Below are positions 1 to 8,714 of a DNA stretch of 64,000 nucleotides, one piece after another. Every line of letters starts with the position of its first letter. Position 1 is the stretch's first letter. Where the stretch lies: positions 17,167 through 81,166 of the forward strand of contig NZ_JNYE01000052.1 of NCBI RefSeq assembly GCF_000717185.1. Reading direction: 5' to 3'. Source of the DNA: Kitasatospora phosalacinea (GTDB lineage: Bacteria > Actinomycetota > Actinomycetes > Streptomycetales > Streptomycetaceae). Position numbers and translations under genes: made by a program. Under the pieces are notes generated by a model. The model saw only the letters and a program-made list of their open reading frames with translations. It was not told the DNA's origin and ran no database searches.

Positions 1-1137
1 CGGCTGTGGCGCGGATCGCCCGGGGCGGCCTCCGAGCAGCACGCGGAACCGGACGGGACGGGGACGACGAGCCGCAGGACGGTGCTGACCGCCACCGCCG
101 GGACGTTCGCGGCGGGCGCCCTGGCCGGGGCCGGCGGCCGGGTCCTGACCGGACGCCGGTACGACGTCACCGCCGCCCGCGACGCCGTCCGCCTCCCCGC
201 ACCGGCCGAGCCGCTGCCGCCGCTGCCCGCCGCCGTCCACCCGAACGTCCCCGGCCTGTCGTCGTTCACCACCCCGAACTCCGACTTCTACCGGGTCGAC
301 ACCGCGCTGACCCTGCCGCAGATCGACCCGCGGGACTGGACGCTGCGCGTCCACGGCCTGGTGGACCGCCCCCTGCTGCTCACCTTCGACGAACTGCTGC
401 GCGAGCCGCTCGAAGAGCTCGACCACACGCTGTCCTGCGTCTCCAACGAGGTCGGCGGCCCGTACGTCGGCACCACCCGCTGGCTGGGTGCCGCGCTGCC
501 CGCGCTGCTGCGCCGCGCCGGGGTCCGGCCCGGGGCGGACCAGCTGGTGGGGCGCTCGAAGGACGGCATGACGATCGGCACCCCGCTGGAGTCCGTCCTG
601 GACGGCCGCCGCGCGCTGCTGGCCGTGGCGATGAACGGCGAGGCGCTGCCGGTCGCGCACGGCTTCCCGTGCCGCAGCGTGGTGCCCGGCTTCTACGGCT
701 ACACCTCCGCCACCAAGTGGCTGGTGGAGCTGGAGGTCACCACCTTCGCCGCCTTCGACCCGTACTGGGTGCGGCGCGGCTGGGACCGCACCGGCGCCGT
801 CCGCACCGCCTCCCGGATCGAGGTGCCCGCGCCGTTCGCGAAGGTCCCCGCCGGTGCCGTCGACCTCGCCGGAACGGCCTGGGCGACCCACCGCGGCATC
901 GCCGCCGTCGAGGTCCGCATCGACGAAAGTCCCTGGCAGCAGGCCGAGTTGGCCGCTGACGCCGGGCCCGACCTGTGGCGGCAGTGGTCGTACGCCTGGA
1001 CGGGTGCGACCCCCGGCACGCACCGGATCGAGGTGCGCGCCACCGACACCACCGGCGCCGTGCAGCCCGAGAGCCGCGCCGCGCCCTTCCCCGCGGGGGC
1101 GACGGGCTGGCACAGCACCGTCGTCACCGTCACCTGA
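1..1137 (+). CDS. Molybdopterin-dependent oxidoreductase, sulfite-oxidase type (5' end outside window)
   Basis: The reading frame is open from base 1, so the N-terminus is missing. The visible part starts with an Arg-Arg-hydrophobic segment (SRRTVLTATAGTFAAGALAG) that reads as a membrane anchor or Tat-like segment. A sulfite-oxidase/YedY-type Mo-cofactor domain follows: RDWTLRVHGLV, the Cys in TLSCVSNEVGG that would ligate molybdenum, PCRSVVPGFYGYTSATKWL, and a C-terminal Ig-like dimerisation region ending HSTVVTVT. A GTG at 82 could be an internal start, but the anchor would then sit at the extreme N-terminus. The fasciclin lipoprotein 61 bp downstream is a common actinomycete partner. Substrate unknown. 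Confidence 0.88.
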   Translation, partial: RLWRGSPGAASEQHAEPDGTGTTSRRTVLTATAGTFAAGALAGAGGRVLTGRRYDVTAARDAVRLPAPAEPLPPLPAAVHPNVPGLSSFTTPNSDFYRVDTALTLPQIDPRDWTLRVHGLVDRPLLLTFDELLREPLEELDHTLSCVSNEVGGPYVGTTRWLGAALPALLRRAGVRPGADQLVGRSKDGMTIGTPLESVLDGRRALLAVAMNGEALPVAHGFPCRSVVPGFYGYTSATKWLVELEVTTFAAFDPYWVRRGWDRTGAVRTASRIEVPAPFAKVPAGAVDLAGTAWATHRGIAAVEVRIDESPWQQAELAADAGPDLWRQWSYAWTGATPGTHRIEVRATDTTGAVQPESRAAPFPAGATGWHSTVVTVT

Positions 1138-1198
1138 CCCACTCCGTCCGTTCCCTGACCCAGCACCACTCCACCCCCGTACCGAGGAGAGATCCGCC

Positions 1199-1861
1199 AT
1201 GTCCGCTTCCGTCCGCAACCGCCGTACCTTCACCGCCCTGCTCGCCGCGGGTGCCCTGGCCCTGACCCTGGGCGCGTGCAGCAGCAGCGGCGACGGTTCC
1301 GGTTCCTCGTCCGCCCCGGCCTCCACCGCTCCCTCCCCGTCCGCGGCGATGTCCGGCAGCACCGCTTCGGCCTCGGCGGCGATGGCCGACGCCCCGTTCG
1401 GCGCCGCCTGCGCGGCGGTGCCCGCGGACGGGGCGGGGTCGTTCAGCGGCATGGCGAAGGACCCGGTGGCCACCGCGGCCTCCAACAACCCGCTGCTGTC
1501 CACCCTGGTGACGGCCGTCAAGCAGGCCGGGCTGGTCGACACCCTCAACTCCGCGCAGAACATCACCGTCTTCGCCCCCACCAACGACGCCTTCGCCAAG
1601 ATTCCCAAGGCCGACCTGGACGCGCTGCTGGCCGACAAGGCGAAGCTGACCAAGGTGCTCACCTACCACGTCACCCCCGAGCGGCTGGCCCCCGGCTCGC
1701 TGGCCGGCACCCACAAGACCCTGGAGGGCGGCGACCTCGCCGTCACCGGTTCCGAGCCCGACTTCACGGTCAACGGCAACTCCAAGGTGCTGTGCGGCAA
1801 CGTGCAGACCGCCAACGCCACCGTCTACATCGTCGACACCGTCCTGATGCCGACCTCCTGA
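1199..1861 (+). CDS. Fasciclin (FAS1) domain lipoprotein
   Basis: A 220-aa secreted lipoprotein. The signal peptide ends in a lipobox (LTLGAC, Cys about residue 26). A Ser/Ala/Pro-rich linker follows, then one FAS1 domain with the H1 block NITVFAPTNDAFAKIP and the H2 block TVYIVDTVLMPT. The ATG at 1199 has GAGGAGAG about 8 bp upstream. FAS1 domains mediate adhesion or protein contacts at the cell surface. Its position behind the molybdopterin oxidoreductase suggests co-transcription, but a direct functional link is inference. Confidence 0.9.
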   Translation: MSASVRNRRTFTALLAAGALALTLGACSSSGDGSGSSSAPASTAPSPSAAMSGSTASASAAMADAPFGAACAAVPADGAGSFSGMAKDPVATAASNNPLLSTLVTAVKQAGLVDTLNSAQNITVFAPTNDAFAKIPKADLDALLADKAKLTKVLTYHVTPERLAPGSLAGTHKTLEGGDLAVTGSEPDFTVNGNSKVLCGNVQTANATVYIVDTVLMPTS

Positions 1862-1876
1862 CGCACGGTCACGCCC

Positions 1877-1913
1877 GAGGGCCCCGACCGCTTCGGCGGT
1901 TTCCGGGGCCCTC
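1877..1913. terminator. Bidirectional terminator hairpin
   Basis: A perfect 10-bp inverted repeat (GAGGGCCCCG ... CGGGGCCCTC) lies 15 bp after the fasciclin stop. It sits between that gene and the oppositely oriented TPR remnant, as expected for a shared terminator. No T-tract is visible. Confidence 0.7.
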
Positions 1914-1947
1914 ACGCCGTGCACCGGGGCCCGGACCGGCACGGGAA

Positions 1948-2172
1948 TCAGGGGGTGAGTTCCGCCAGGGCGGAGCGGGCCCGCGGCGCCTGGAGGGGGT
2001 TGAACCGCGGGTCGGTGGCGAGGGCCCGGGCGAGGTGGGTGCGGGCGTCGTCGGTGCGGCCGAGGGCGCGCTCGATCTCGCCGCGGTGGTAGAGGAACAG
2101 GGAGCTGTGCCAACCGTGGGCGAGGGCGAGGCCGGTGTAGTCGAGGGCCTCGCGGTCGCCGTACGGAGCGGC
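1948..2172 (-). pseudogene. C-terminal remnant of a tetratricopeptide-repeat protein
   Basis: The minus strand reads 74 clean codons: YGDREALDYTGLALAHGWHS, then LFLYHRGEIERALGRTDDAR, THLARALATDPRFNPLQAPR and a terminal stretch ending LAELTP. These are helix A/B pairs typical of the last TPRs of a Streptomyces TPR protein. An in-frame TGA at 2173-2175 blocks the frame upstream and no start codon with a ribosome site remains. Beyond it lies low-complexity repeat DNA. I read it as a decayed 3' fragment. The family name comes from pattern recognition only. Confidence 0.6.
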
Positions 2173-2178
2173 TCACCG

Positions 2179-2216
2179 CCCACCCGGCCCTCGCCCGCCC
2201 ACCCGGCCCTCGCCCG
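2179..2216. repeat. Two tandem copies of a 19-bp unit
   Basis: The unit CCCACCCGGCCCTCGCCCG occurs twice back to back exactly where the TPR remnant loses its reading frame. This suggests the breakpoint of the deletion that truncated that gene. Confidence 0.7.
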
Positions 2217-2351
2217 CCCCTGACCGGGCGCCGCCCGGACTCCGTACTGCGCCGATCGGGTGAACACCTGAGGTCCGCACCAAGCCCGTGCCCCCTCCGC
2301 CGCGAACGGAGGGTGTGCGCGGAGCCAGGGTCGGCCGTCACGCGCACACGC

Positions 2352-2392
2352 GGGGACGGGACCCTCCGGCTGGCACCACGGGTCCCGTCCCC
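2352..2392 (-). terminator. Terminator hairpin after the MurG-like gene
   Basis: A perfect 13-bp stem (GGGGACGGGACCC with GGGTCCCGTCCCC, 15-nt loop) lies about 50 nt past the stop of the minus-strand glycosyltransferase gene. Confidence 0.65.
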
Positions 2393-2442
2393 GCCCGGTG
2401 CCGGACACGACGTTCTCGACGGCGGCTCGGGGGGCGTCCGGG

Positions 2443-3621
2443 TCAGTTCGGCTGTCCGGCCGCCGAGAGCAGGACGTCGACCAGGTGTTCCGCCGCGTCC
2501 GGGCGGCCGTGTTCGCGGGAGCGGGCGGCCATCGTGGTGCGGCGGGCGGGGTCGGTGAGCAGGGGGGTCAGGGCGGTGTGCAGGTCGGCGGGGGTGACCT
2601 CGCCGAGCAGGGCGGTGGCGGCGCCGGACTGCTGGAGGTGGGTGGCGTTGTGGGCCTGCTCGTTGCCGGCGGAGGAGGCGAGGGGGACGAAGACGGCGGC
2701 CTTGCCGAGGGCGGTGAGTTCGGCGAGGGTTCCGGCGCCGCTGCGGCTGACGACCACGTCCGCGAGGGCCAGGACGTCGGGCAGTTCGGCGCCGAGGTAG
2801 CCGGTGAGCAGGTAGCGGCCCGCGAGGTGCGGGGGCAGGGTGCGGGTGCGCTCGCGCAGGGCCGCCTCGTTGGCGGGGCCGCACTGGTGGACGACGTTGG
2901 CCTGGTGCAGCAGGTCGGGCAGGACGGCCGCGACCAGGGTGTTGATCTGCACCGAGCCCTGTGCGCCACCGGTGACGTACACCGTCGGCAGCGAGCGGTC
3001 GAAGCCGTACAGGTCGAGGGCGGTGACGGCCTTGTCGGCCCGCCCGGCCAGCACCGCGGGCCGCACCGGGTTGCCCGTCACCGCGGCGGTGCGGCGCGCG
3101 GACCCGGGCAGCAGCGGCAGGGTGGACTCCGAGGAGACCGCGACCCGGGTCGCCGCGCGGGCCAGCACCTTGTTCGCCAGCCCGAGGCGCACCGTCTGCT
3201 CGTGCACCACCAGCGGCACCCGGCAGGAGCGGGCCGCCAGGCCCACCGGCACGGCCACGTACCCGCCGGTGGCCAGCACCACGTCCGGCCGGAACCCGGA
3301 GACCAGGGCGCGGGCCTGCCAGGCGCCCAGCGGCACCCGGCACATGTCGCGGACGTTCGCCGGGGAGAGCAGCTTCAGCGGGTTCGACGAGCGCCGGACC
3401 TTGCCGGTGGCGACCGGCTCGAACCGGATCCCCTCCGCGGGCGCGACCCGGGCCTCCAGCCCCGCCGCGGTGCCGATCCACAGCACGTCGACCGCCCGCC
3501 CGTGCGCGGCCAGCCGCGCCTGCAGCGCCCGGACCGCCGTCAGCGCCGGGTAGGTGTGCCCGCCCGTGCCGCCGCCCGTGACCACCAGGCGCAGGGGAGC
3601 GATCCGCTCGGTGAACTCCAT
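2443..3621 (-). CDS. MurG-like UDP-GlcNAc:undecaprenyl-PP-MurNAc glycosyltransferase, solitary paralogue
   Basis: A 392-aa GT-B glycosyltransferase. The N-terminal domain begins LRLVVTGGGTGGHTYPALTA, matching the MurG G-loop GGTGGHxxPA. The second signature PDVVLATGGYVAVPV and the C-terminal G-loop VYVTGGAQGSVQIN are present, as is the donor-site region VVSRSGAGTLAELTALGKAAVFVPL with NEQAHNA. The ATG at 3621 is preferred over 3663 because a GGGAG-rich ribosome site precedes it and the extra residues are not MurG-like. No mur, fts or dcw genes flank it, so it is probably a second copy or a MurG homologue with another lipid-linked acceptor, not the housekeeping murG. Confidence 0.85.
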   Translation of the reverse strand: MEFTERIAPLRLVVTGGGTGGHTYPALTAVRALQARLAAHGRAVDVLWIGTAAGLEARVAPAEGIRFEPVATGKVRRSSNPLKLLSPANVRDMCRVPLGAWQARALVSGFRPDVVLATGGYVAVPVGLAARSCRVPLVVHEQTVRLGLANKVLARAATRVAVSSESTLPLLPGSARRTAAVTGNPVRPAVLAGRADKAVTALDLYGFDRSLPTVYVTGGAQGSVQINTLVAAVLPDLLHQANVVHQCGPANEAALRERTRTLPPHLAGRYLLTGYLGAELPDVLALADVVVSRSGAGTLAELTALGKAAVFVPLASSAGNEQAHNATHLQQSGAATALLGEVTPADLHTALTPLLTDPARRTTMAARSREHGRPDAAEHLVDVLLSAAGQPN

Positions 3622-3770
3622 GCCCGTCTCCCGTCTCCCGTCGGCCACCGCACCGGGCCGCACCGCCCGACTTGACGAGCCATCAGCCTACGGCGCGGCC
3701 CGGGGCTCCCGGCGGGCTCCCGGTGGGCTCCCGGCGGGAGGGGCGGCGCGCGGAAAGGGATGTAACGGGG

Positions 3771-3785
3771 CGAATGCGACATTCG
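3771..3785. promoter_or_regulatory. Small palindrome in the divergent intergenic region
   Basis: CGAATG-CGA-CATTCG is a perfect 6-bp inverted repeat between the MurG-like gene and the permease, 81 bp before the permease start. It could be an operator for the arginine permease/deiminase pair. The regulator is unknown. Confidence 0.35.
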
Positions 3786-3865
3786 GTTGGTAGCGTTCCG
3801 CCCGCGGCGGTGGCGTCCGGGGCGCCCGGGGTGCGGGGAGCCGCGGGCGAGAGGGAGCGGGGCGC

Positions 3866-5302
3866 GTGGCGACGGAGGAGACGGCGGAGACGGTCCGGGA
3901 CCCGGCGGCGGGGGCGGCCGAGCTGGCGCTGCCGACGCTGACCATGCTGGTGGTCGGGTCGATGGTCGGGGCGGGCGTGTTCTCGCTGCCGGGGCGGTTC
4001 GCGCAGGAGACCGGCGTGCTGGGCGCGCTGATCGCCTGGCTGGTCGCCGGGACGGGCATGCTGATGCTGGCGCTGGTGTTCCAGTCGCTGGCGATCCGGC
4101 GGCCGCAGCTGGACGCGGGCGTGTACGCGTACGCGAAGGCGGGTTTCGGCGAGTACCTGGGCTTCTTCTCGGCGTTCGGCTACTGGGCGAGCGCCTGCGT
4201 CGGCAACGTGACGTACTGGGTGCTGATCATGTCGACGGTCGGCGCGCTCGTCCCGGCGCTCGGGGACGGGGACACGGCGCTCGCGGTGGTGCTCTCCTCG
4301 TTCGGGCTGTGGGGGTTCTTCCTGCTGGTGCGGCGCGGCGTGAAGGAGGCCGCGATGATCAACCGGGTCGTCACGGTCGCCAAGCTGGTGCCGATCCTGG
4401 TGTTCGTGGTGCTGGCGCTGTTCTACTTCGAACCGGACGTGTTCGCCGACAACTTCCAGGGCGCCTCCTACGCGGGCTCGCTGTACGACCAGGTGCACGG
4501 GACGATGCTGGCCACCGTCTTCGTCTTCCTCGGGGTGGAGGGCGCGAGCGTCTACTCCCGCCACGCGAAGCGCCGTTCGGACGTCGGCCGGGCCACCGTG
4601 CTGGGCTTCCTGAGCGTCTTCGCGGTGTTCGCCTCGGTGACGATCGTGTCGTACGGCCTGCTGCCGATGGCCGACATCGCCGAGCTGCGGCAGCCGTCGA
4701 TGGCGGGCGTGCTGGAGTCGGCGGTCGGCACCTGGGGGCAGGTGCTGGTGAGCGTCGGGCTGATCGTCTCGGTGCTGGGCGCGTACCTGGCCTGGACGCT
4801 GATGGCCGCGGAGGTGCTGTTCGTCGCCGCCGAGGACGAGGACATGCCGCGCTTCCTGGCCCGCGCCACCGCCCGGGACGTGCCGGTTCCGGCCCTGCTG
4901 ATGACCACCGCGCTGTCGCAGGTGATGCTGGTCGTGACGGCGTTCTCGGACGACGCCTTCGACTTCGCGCTCGACCTGACCAGCACGCTCAGCCTGATCC
5001 CCTACCTGCTGGCCGCCGGGTACGCGGTCCTGGTGGCCCGGCAGGACCGGGCCGGCCCCGGGGTCTGGCTGGTGGCCGGGCTGGCCACGGCGTACACCGC
5101 CTTCCTGGTGTACGCGGCGGGCTGGGCGTACCTGCTGGTGTCGCTGATCATCTACGCGCCCGCGACCGTGCTGTTCGTGATGGCGCGTCGGGAGCAGGGC
5201 CGGCAGCTGTTCTCGCCGCGCGAGGCGGTGGTGCTGGTGCTGTCGGTGACCGGGGCGGTGGTGGGGGTGGTGGCGCTGGCGGCCGGGTGGATCAGCCTGT
5301 GA
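3866..5302 (+). CDS. APC-family basic amino acid permease, probable arginine/ornithine antiporter
   Basis: A 478-aa integral membrane protein with about 12 hydrophobic helices. The first helix carries the APC signature MLVVGSMVGAGVFSLPGRF, which forms the unwound substrate-binding segment. The GTG at 3866 is preceded by GAGGGAGCGG. The arginine deiminase gene follows 127 bp downstream, so arginine uptake exchanged for ornithine or citrulline is the likely role (ArcD/basic APC antiporter type). Substrate is inferred from context. Confidence 0.85.
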   Translation: MATEETAETVRDPAAGAAELALPTLTMLVVGSMVGAGVFSLPGRFAQETGVLGALIAWLVAGTGMLMLALVFQSLAIRRPQLDAGVYAYAKAGFGEYLGFFSAFGYWASACVGNVTYWVLIMSTVGALVPALGDGDTALAVVLSSFGLWGFFLLVRRGVKEAAMINRVVTVAKLVPILVFVVLALFYFEPDVFADNFQGASYAGSLYDQVHGTMLATVFVFLGVEGASVYSRHAKRRSDVGRATVLGFLSVFAVFASVTIVSYGLLPMADIAELRQPSMAGVLESAVGTWGQVLVSVGLIVSVLGAYLAWTLMAAEVLFVAAEDEDMPRFLARATARDVPVPALLMTTALSQVMLVVTAFSDDAFDFALDLTSTLSLIPYLLAAGYAVLVARQDRAGPGVWLVAGLATAYTAFLVYAAGWAYLLVSLIIYAPATVLFVMARREQGRQLFSPREAVVLVLSVTGAVVGVVALAAGWISL

Positions 5303-5429
5303 GTTCTCGTGACGCGACATCCCTGCTGCGACATCCGCGACGCGGCATCGGTGCCGCGACGTCCGTGACGTGACCCCCCCCGACCCGCCCCACCCACCCA
5401 TCCCACCCCGCTGCGAAGGGACCGTTTCG

Positions 5430-6674
5430 ATGACTGCTCCGGCTCTGGGCGTCCACTCCGAGGTCGGCCGACTGCGCAAGGTGCTGGTGTGCCGCCCCGG
5501 CCTCGCGCACCGGCGGCTGACCCCGGGCAACGCCGACGACCTGCTGTTCGACGACGTGATGTGGGTGGAGAACGCCCAGCGCGACCACGCCGCCTTCGTG
5601 GACCTGCTGACCGGGCGCGGGGTCGAGGTGGTCGAGCTGCACGACCTGCTGGCGCAGACCGTGGCGGTGCCCGGGGCGCGGGACTGGCTGCTGGACCGCA
5701 AGATCGTTCCGGACCAGGTCGGCCTGGGGCTGGTCGACGGCACCCGCGGGTACCTGGAGAGCCTGGACCCGGCGGCGCTGGCCGAGTTCCTGATCGGCGG
5801 CCTGGCCACCGCCGACCTGCCCGACGAGTTCCGCTCCGGCTACCTGGCGCTGGCCCGCGAGGCCACCGGCGTGCGCGAGTACCTGATGCCGCCGCTGCCC
5901 AACACCCTCTACACCCGCGACACCACCTGCTGGCTGTACGGGGGCGTGACGCTCAACCCGCTGTACTGGCCCGCCCGGCACGACGAGACGCTGCTGATGA
6001 AGGCCGTCTACGCCTTCCACCCGGACTTCGCCGACGCCACCGTCTGGTGGGGCGACCCGGAGCGGGACTGGGGCCAGTCCACCTTCGAGGGCGGCGACAT
6101 CATGCCGGTCGGCAACGGGGTGGTGCTGATGGGCATGAGCGAGCGCACCTCCCGGCAGGCCGTCACGCAGGTCGCGGCCGCGCTGTTCGCCCGGGGTGCG
6201 GCCCGCCGGGTGGTGGTCGCCGGGATGCCCAAGCTGCGTTCCGCGATGCACCTGGACACCGTCTTCACCTTCGCCGACCGCGACACCGTCACCCTCTACC
6301 CGGCGATCATGGACCGGGTGCACGCCTTCTCGCTGTACCCCACCGACCGGGCCCCGGGCGTGGAGGTGGTGGACGAGGGCACCCGGCCGTTCACCGCGGT
6401 GGTGGCCGAGGCGCTCGGGCTGCGCGAGCTGCGGGTGATCGGCACCGGCGGCGACGTGTACGCCTCCGAGCGCCAGCAGTGGGACAGCGGCAACAACGCG
6501 GTCGCGCTCGAACCCGGCGTGGTGGTCACGTACGACCGCAACACCACCACCAACGCGCTGCTGCGGGGGGCGGGCGTCGAGGTGCTCACCATCGTCGGCG
6601 CGGAGCTCGGCCGCGGCCGCGGCGGCGGCCACTGCATGACCTGCCCGCTGATCCGCGACCCCGCGGACTTCTGA
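5430..6674 (+). CDS. arcA: Arginine deiminase
   Basis: A 414-aa enzyme converting L-arginine to L-citrulline and ammonia in the cytoplasm. The amidinotransferase-fold motifs are intact: N-terminal [14 protein letters not shown], the Glu/Asp pair in [19 protein letters not shown], the catalytic His in [13 protein letters not shown], and the catalytic Cys in [14 protein letters not shown] near the C-terminus. The ATG at 5430 has GAAGGG 9 bp upstream. Ornithine carbamoyltransferase and carbamate kinase genes are not in the window, so this is a permease-deiminase module without the rest of the ADI pathway nearby. Confidence 0.95.
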   Translation: MTAPALGVHSEVGRLRKVLVCRPGLAHRRLTPGNADDLLFDDVMWVENAQRDHAAFVDLLTGRGVEVVELHDLLAQTVAVPGARDWLLDRKIVPDQVGLGLVDGTRGYLESLDPAALAEFLIGGLATADLPDEFRSGYLALAREATGVREYLMPPLPNTLYTRDTTCWLYGGVTLNPLYWPARHDETLLMKAVYAFHPDFADATVWWGDPERDWGQSTFEGGDIMPVGNGVVLMGMSERTSRQAVTQVAAALFARGAARRVVVAGMPKLRSAMHLDTVFTFADRDTVTLYPAIMDRVHAFSLYPTDRAPGVEVVDEGTRPFTAVVAEALGLRELRVIGTGGDVYASERQQWDSGNNAVALEPGVVVTYDRNTTTNALLRGAGVEVLTIVGAELGRGRGGGHCMTCPLIRDPADF

Positions 6675-6686
6675 CCGCCGCCCGCC

Positions 6687-6754
6687 CGCGCCCCGCCGCC
6701 CGCCCGTGCCCCGTCCCGCCCGCGCCCCGCCGCCCGCCCGCGCCCCGTCCCGCC
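6687..6754. repeat. Tandem 34-bp duplication
   Basis: Two adjacent 34-bp CG-rich units differ at one position. They fill the gap between the arginine deiminase stop and the LCP promoter. No gene is seen here. Confidence 0.6.
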
Positions 6755-6786
6755 CTGCCGCGGGCGGAAAAGTGTTCGGAAAGTCG

Positions 6787-6822
6787 TGCAACACCTGCGG
6801 GCGGTCGCGCATCTATAGGGGT
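6787..6822 (+). promoter_or_regulatory. Candidate ECF-type promoter of the LCP gene
   Basis: TGCAAC (6787-6792), 17 bp, then CATC followed by TATAGGG (6810-6820). The layout matches sequences upstream of the sigma factor at 21268 and the SpoIIE-type gene at 43208. No transcription start data are available. Confidence 0.4.
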
Positions 6823-6857
6823 GACAGCCCGGAACGGCCGGGCCACGGGGGTGCGAT

Positions 6858-8651
6858 GTGATGCGCGGACAGGCCGGTACCGCCGAGCCGGCGGAGGACG
6901 GGTCCGGGGGCACGGTGCCCCGGCAGCGGGCGGGCGGCCGCAGGGGAGCACCGGCGGACGCACCCGCGGAGGCCCCGGCGGACGGCCGGGCCGCCCGGCG
7001 GGTGGCGGCCCGGCAGCAGGGGCGGCGGGGGCGGCGGGGCAGGCGCCGGATGCGGCGCTGGCAGCAGGTGCTGGTGTACGGGGCGACCGGGGTGGTGGTG
7101 CTGGCCGTCGCCACCGGCGGCTACCTGTACTACCGGTTCAACTCCAACATCCAGCAGGCGCCGCTGTACGCGGGCGAGGACGGCGACGCCGGGCAGGAGG
7201 TGCCGGACGCCTTCGGCCGCACCCCCATCAACGTGCTGGTGATCGGCTCCGACTCGCGCAGCGACCCGGAGAACTGCACGATCGGCGGCGCCTGCGAGGA
7301 CAGCGGCACCAACGCCGACGTCAACCTGCTGCTGCACGTCTCCGCGGACCGCAGCAACGCGACGGTGATGAGCATCCCGCGCGACCTGGTCACCGACCTT
7401 CCGGGCTGCAAGGACCCCAAGACGGGCAAGTCCGTGTTCAAGGCGCAGCGCGGCATGATCAACTCGACCCTGCTGGGCGGCCCCGGCTGCACCGTGGCGG
7501 CGGTGCGCAAGCTCACCGACCTGCCGATCGACCACTTCGTGCAGGTCGACTTCACCGGCGTGGTCAAGATGTCGGACGCGGTGGGCGGCGTCCCGGTGTG
7601 CGTCAGCGACAACGTGTACGACCCGTACTCGCACCTCAAGCTGTCGAAGGGCGAGCACACCCTGCAGGGCCTGGCGGCGCTGCAGTTCGTCCGGACCAGG
7701 CACGGCTTCGGCGACGGCACCGACATCGGCCGCTCCTCGGCCCAGCACCTGTTCCTCGGCTCGATGATCCGTCAGCTGAAGGGCGCCGGGACGCTCACCA
7801 ACCCGGCCGAGCTGCTCTCGCTCGCCGACGCGGCCACCAGCGCGCTCACCGTCGACCCCGGGCTGGACGGGGTCACCAAGCTGGTGGGCCTCGGCCAGGA
7901 CATCAGCAAGGTGCCCTCCGAGCGGATCACCTTCACCACCATGCAGGTCGTCCACGACCCGGCGGACGACGACCGGCGGCTGATCGGCCCGGGCGCGACC
8001 GACCTGTTCCGGATGATCAAGGAGGACCGGCCGCTCACCGGCGGCCCGCAGCCCGGCGCCGCCGCCTCCGCCGCGCCGTCCACCCCCGCGTCCGCCTCCG
8101 CCCCCGCGTCCGCCCCCGCGGCCCCGTCGACGCCCCCGGCCGCGAACGGCCCGGCCCGCAGCGGCACCACCGTCGTGGTGCGCAACGGCACCGGCGTCAC
8201 CGGCCGCGCCGCCGCGCTCGCCGACGTGCTCCGGCAGGCGGGCTTCGCCAAGGGCACCGCCGCCGGTCAGAGCGTCACCGCCGCGCACAGCGCGGTGACC
8301 TACCCGGCGGGCAAGAAGGCCGCGGCCGAGCAGGTCGCGGCGGCGCTCGGCCTGCCCGCGAGCGCCGTCCGGGCGGGTGACGGCTCCTCCGTCGAGCTGC
8401 TGATCGGCACCGACTGGACCACCGGCACCAGCTACCCGGCCGCCGCCGGCGGCTCCGCCCCCGCCACCTCCGCCACCCCCTCGACCGACCCCGCGGCCGC
8501 CCTGAAGGGCGCCGACGTCAGCACCGCCGACGACACCAGCGGCTGCGCCAAGGTCGGCAGGCAGAAGACGGTCTCCCTCCCCGGCATGGGCGGCATGACC
8601 CCGGTCCAGGCGTACGACCGCAGCAAGAACGTCCCCGACTCGGCACCCTGA
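6858..8651 (+). CDS. LCP (LytR-CpsA-Psr) family cell-wall glycopolymer ligase
   Basis: A 597-aa protein, or 596 aa if the adjacent ATG at 6861 is used. It has a basic Gly/Ala/Arg-rich cytoplasmic N-terminus, one transmembrane helix around residues 75-93 and an extracellular LCP domain. LCP motifs include INVLVIGSDSRSD, NADVNLLLHVSADRSNATVMSIPRD, FTGVVKMSDAVGGVPVCV and LQFVRTRHGFGDGTDIGR. A Ser/Ala/Pro linker leads to a LytR_C domain (TTVVVRNGTGVTGRAAALAD). LCP proteins attach anionic glycopolymers to peptidoglycan. A candidate ECF promoter lies about 40 bp upstream. Confidence 0.92.
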   Translation: MMRGQAGTAEPAEDGSGGTVPRQRAGGRRGAPADAPAEAPADGRAARRVAARQQGRRGRRGRRRMRRWQQVLVYGATGVVVLAVATGGYLYYRFNSNIQQAPLYAGEDGDAGQEVPDAFGRTPINVLVIGSDSRSDPENCTIGGACEDSGTNADVNLLLHVSADRSNATVMSIPRDLVTDLPGCKDPKTGKSVFKAQRGMINSTLLGGPGCTVAAVRKLTDLPIDHFVQVDFTGVVKMSDAVGGVPVCVSDNVYDPYSHLKLSKGEHTLQGLAALQFVRTRHGFGDGTDIGRSSAQHLFLGSMIRQLKGAGTLTNPAELLSLADAATSALTVDPGLDGVTKLVGLGQDISKVPSERITFTTMQVVHDPADDDRRLIGPGATDLFRMIKEDRPLTGGPQPGAAASAAPSTPASASAPASAPAAPSTPPAANGPARSGTTVVVRNGTGVTGRAAALADVLRQAGFAKGTAAGQSVTAAHSAVTYPAGKKAAAEQVAAALGLPASAVRAGDGSSVELLIGTDWTTGTSYPAAAGGSAPATSATPSTDPAAALKGADVSTADDTSGCAKVGRQKTVSLPGMGGMTPVQAYDRSKNVPDSAP

Positions 8652-8714
8652 CCGCGCCCCTGACCACCCTCCTGACCGCACCCCTGACCGTGCCCCTGGC
8701 CGCGCCCCGGGGAT

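Noticed and set aside
2398..3675. Long open frame on the plus strand opposite the MurG-like gene
   Set aside because: Composition is Gly/Val/Arg-biased with no family motif. It is the antisense shadow of a gene with intact MurG signatures.
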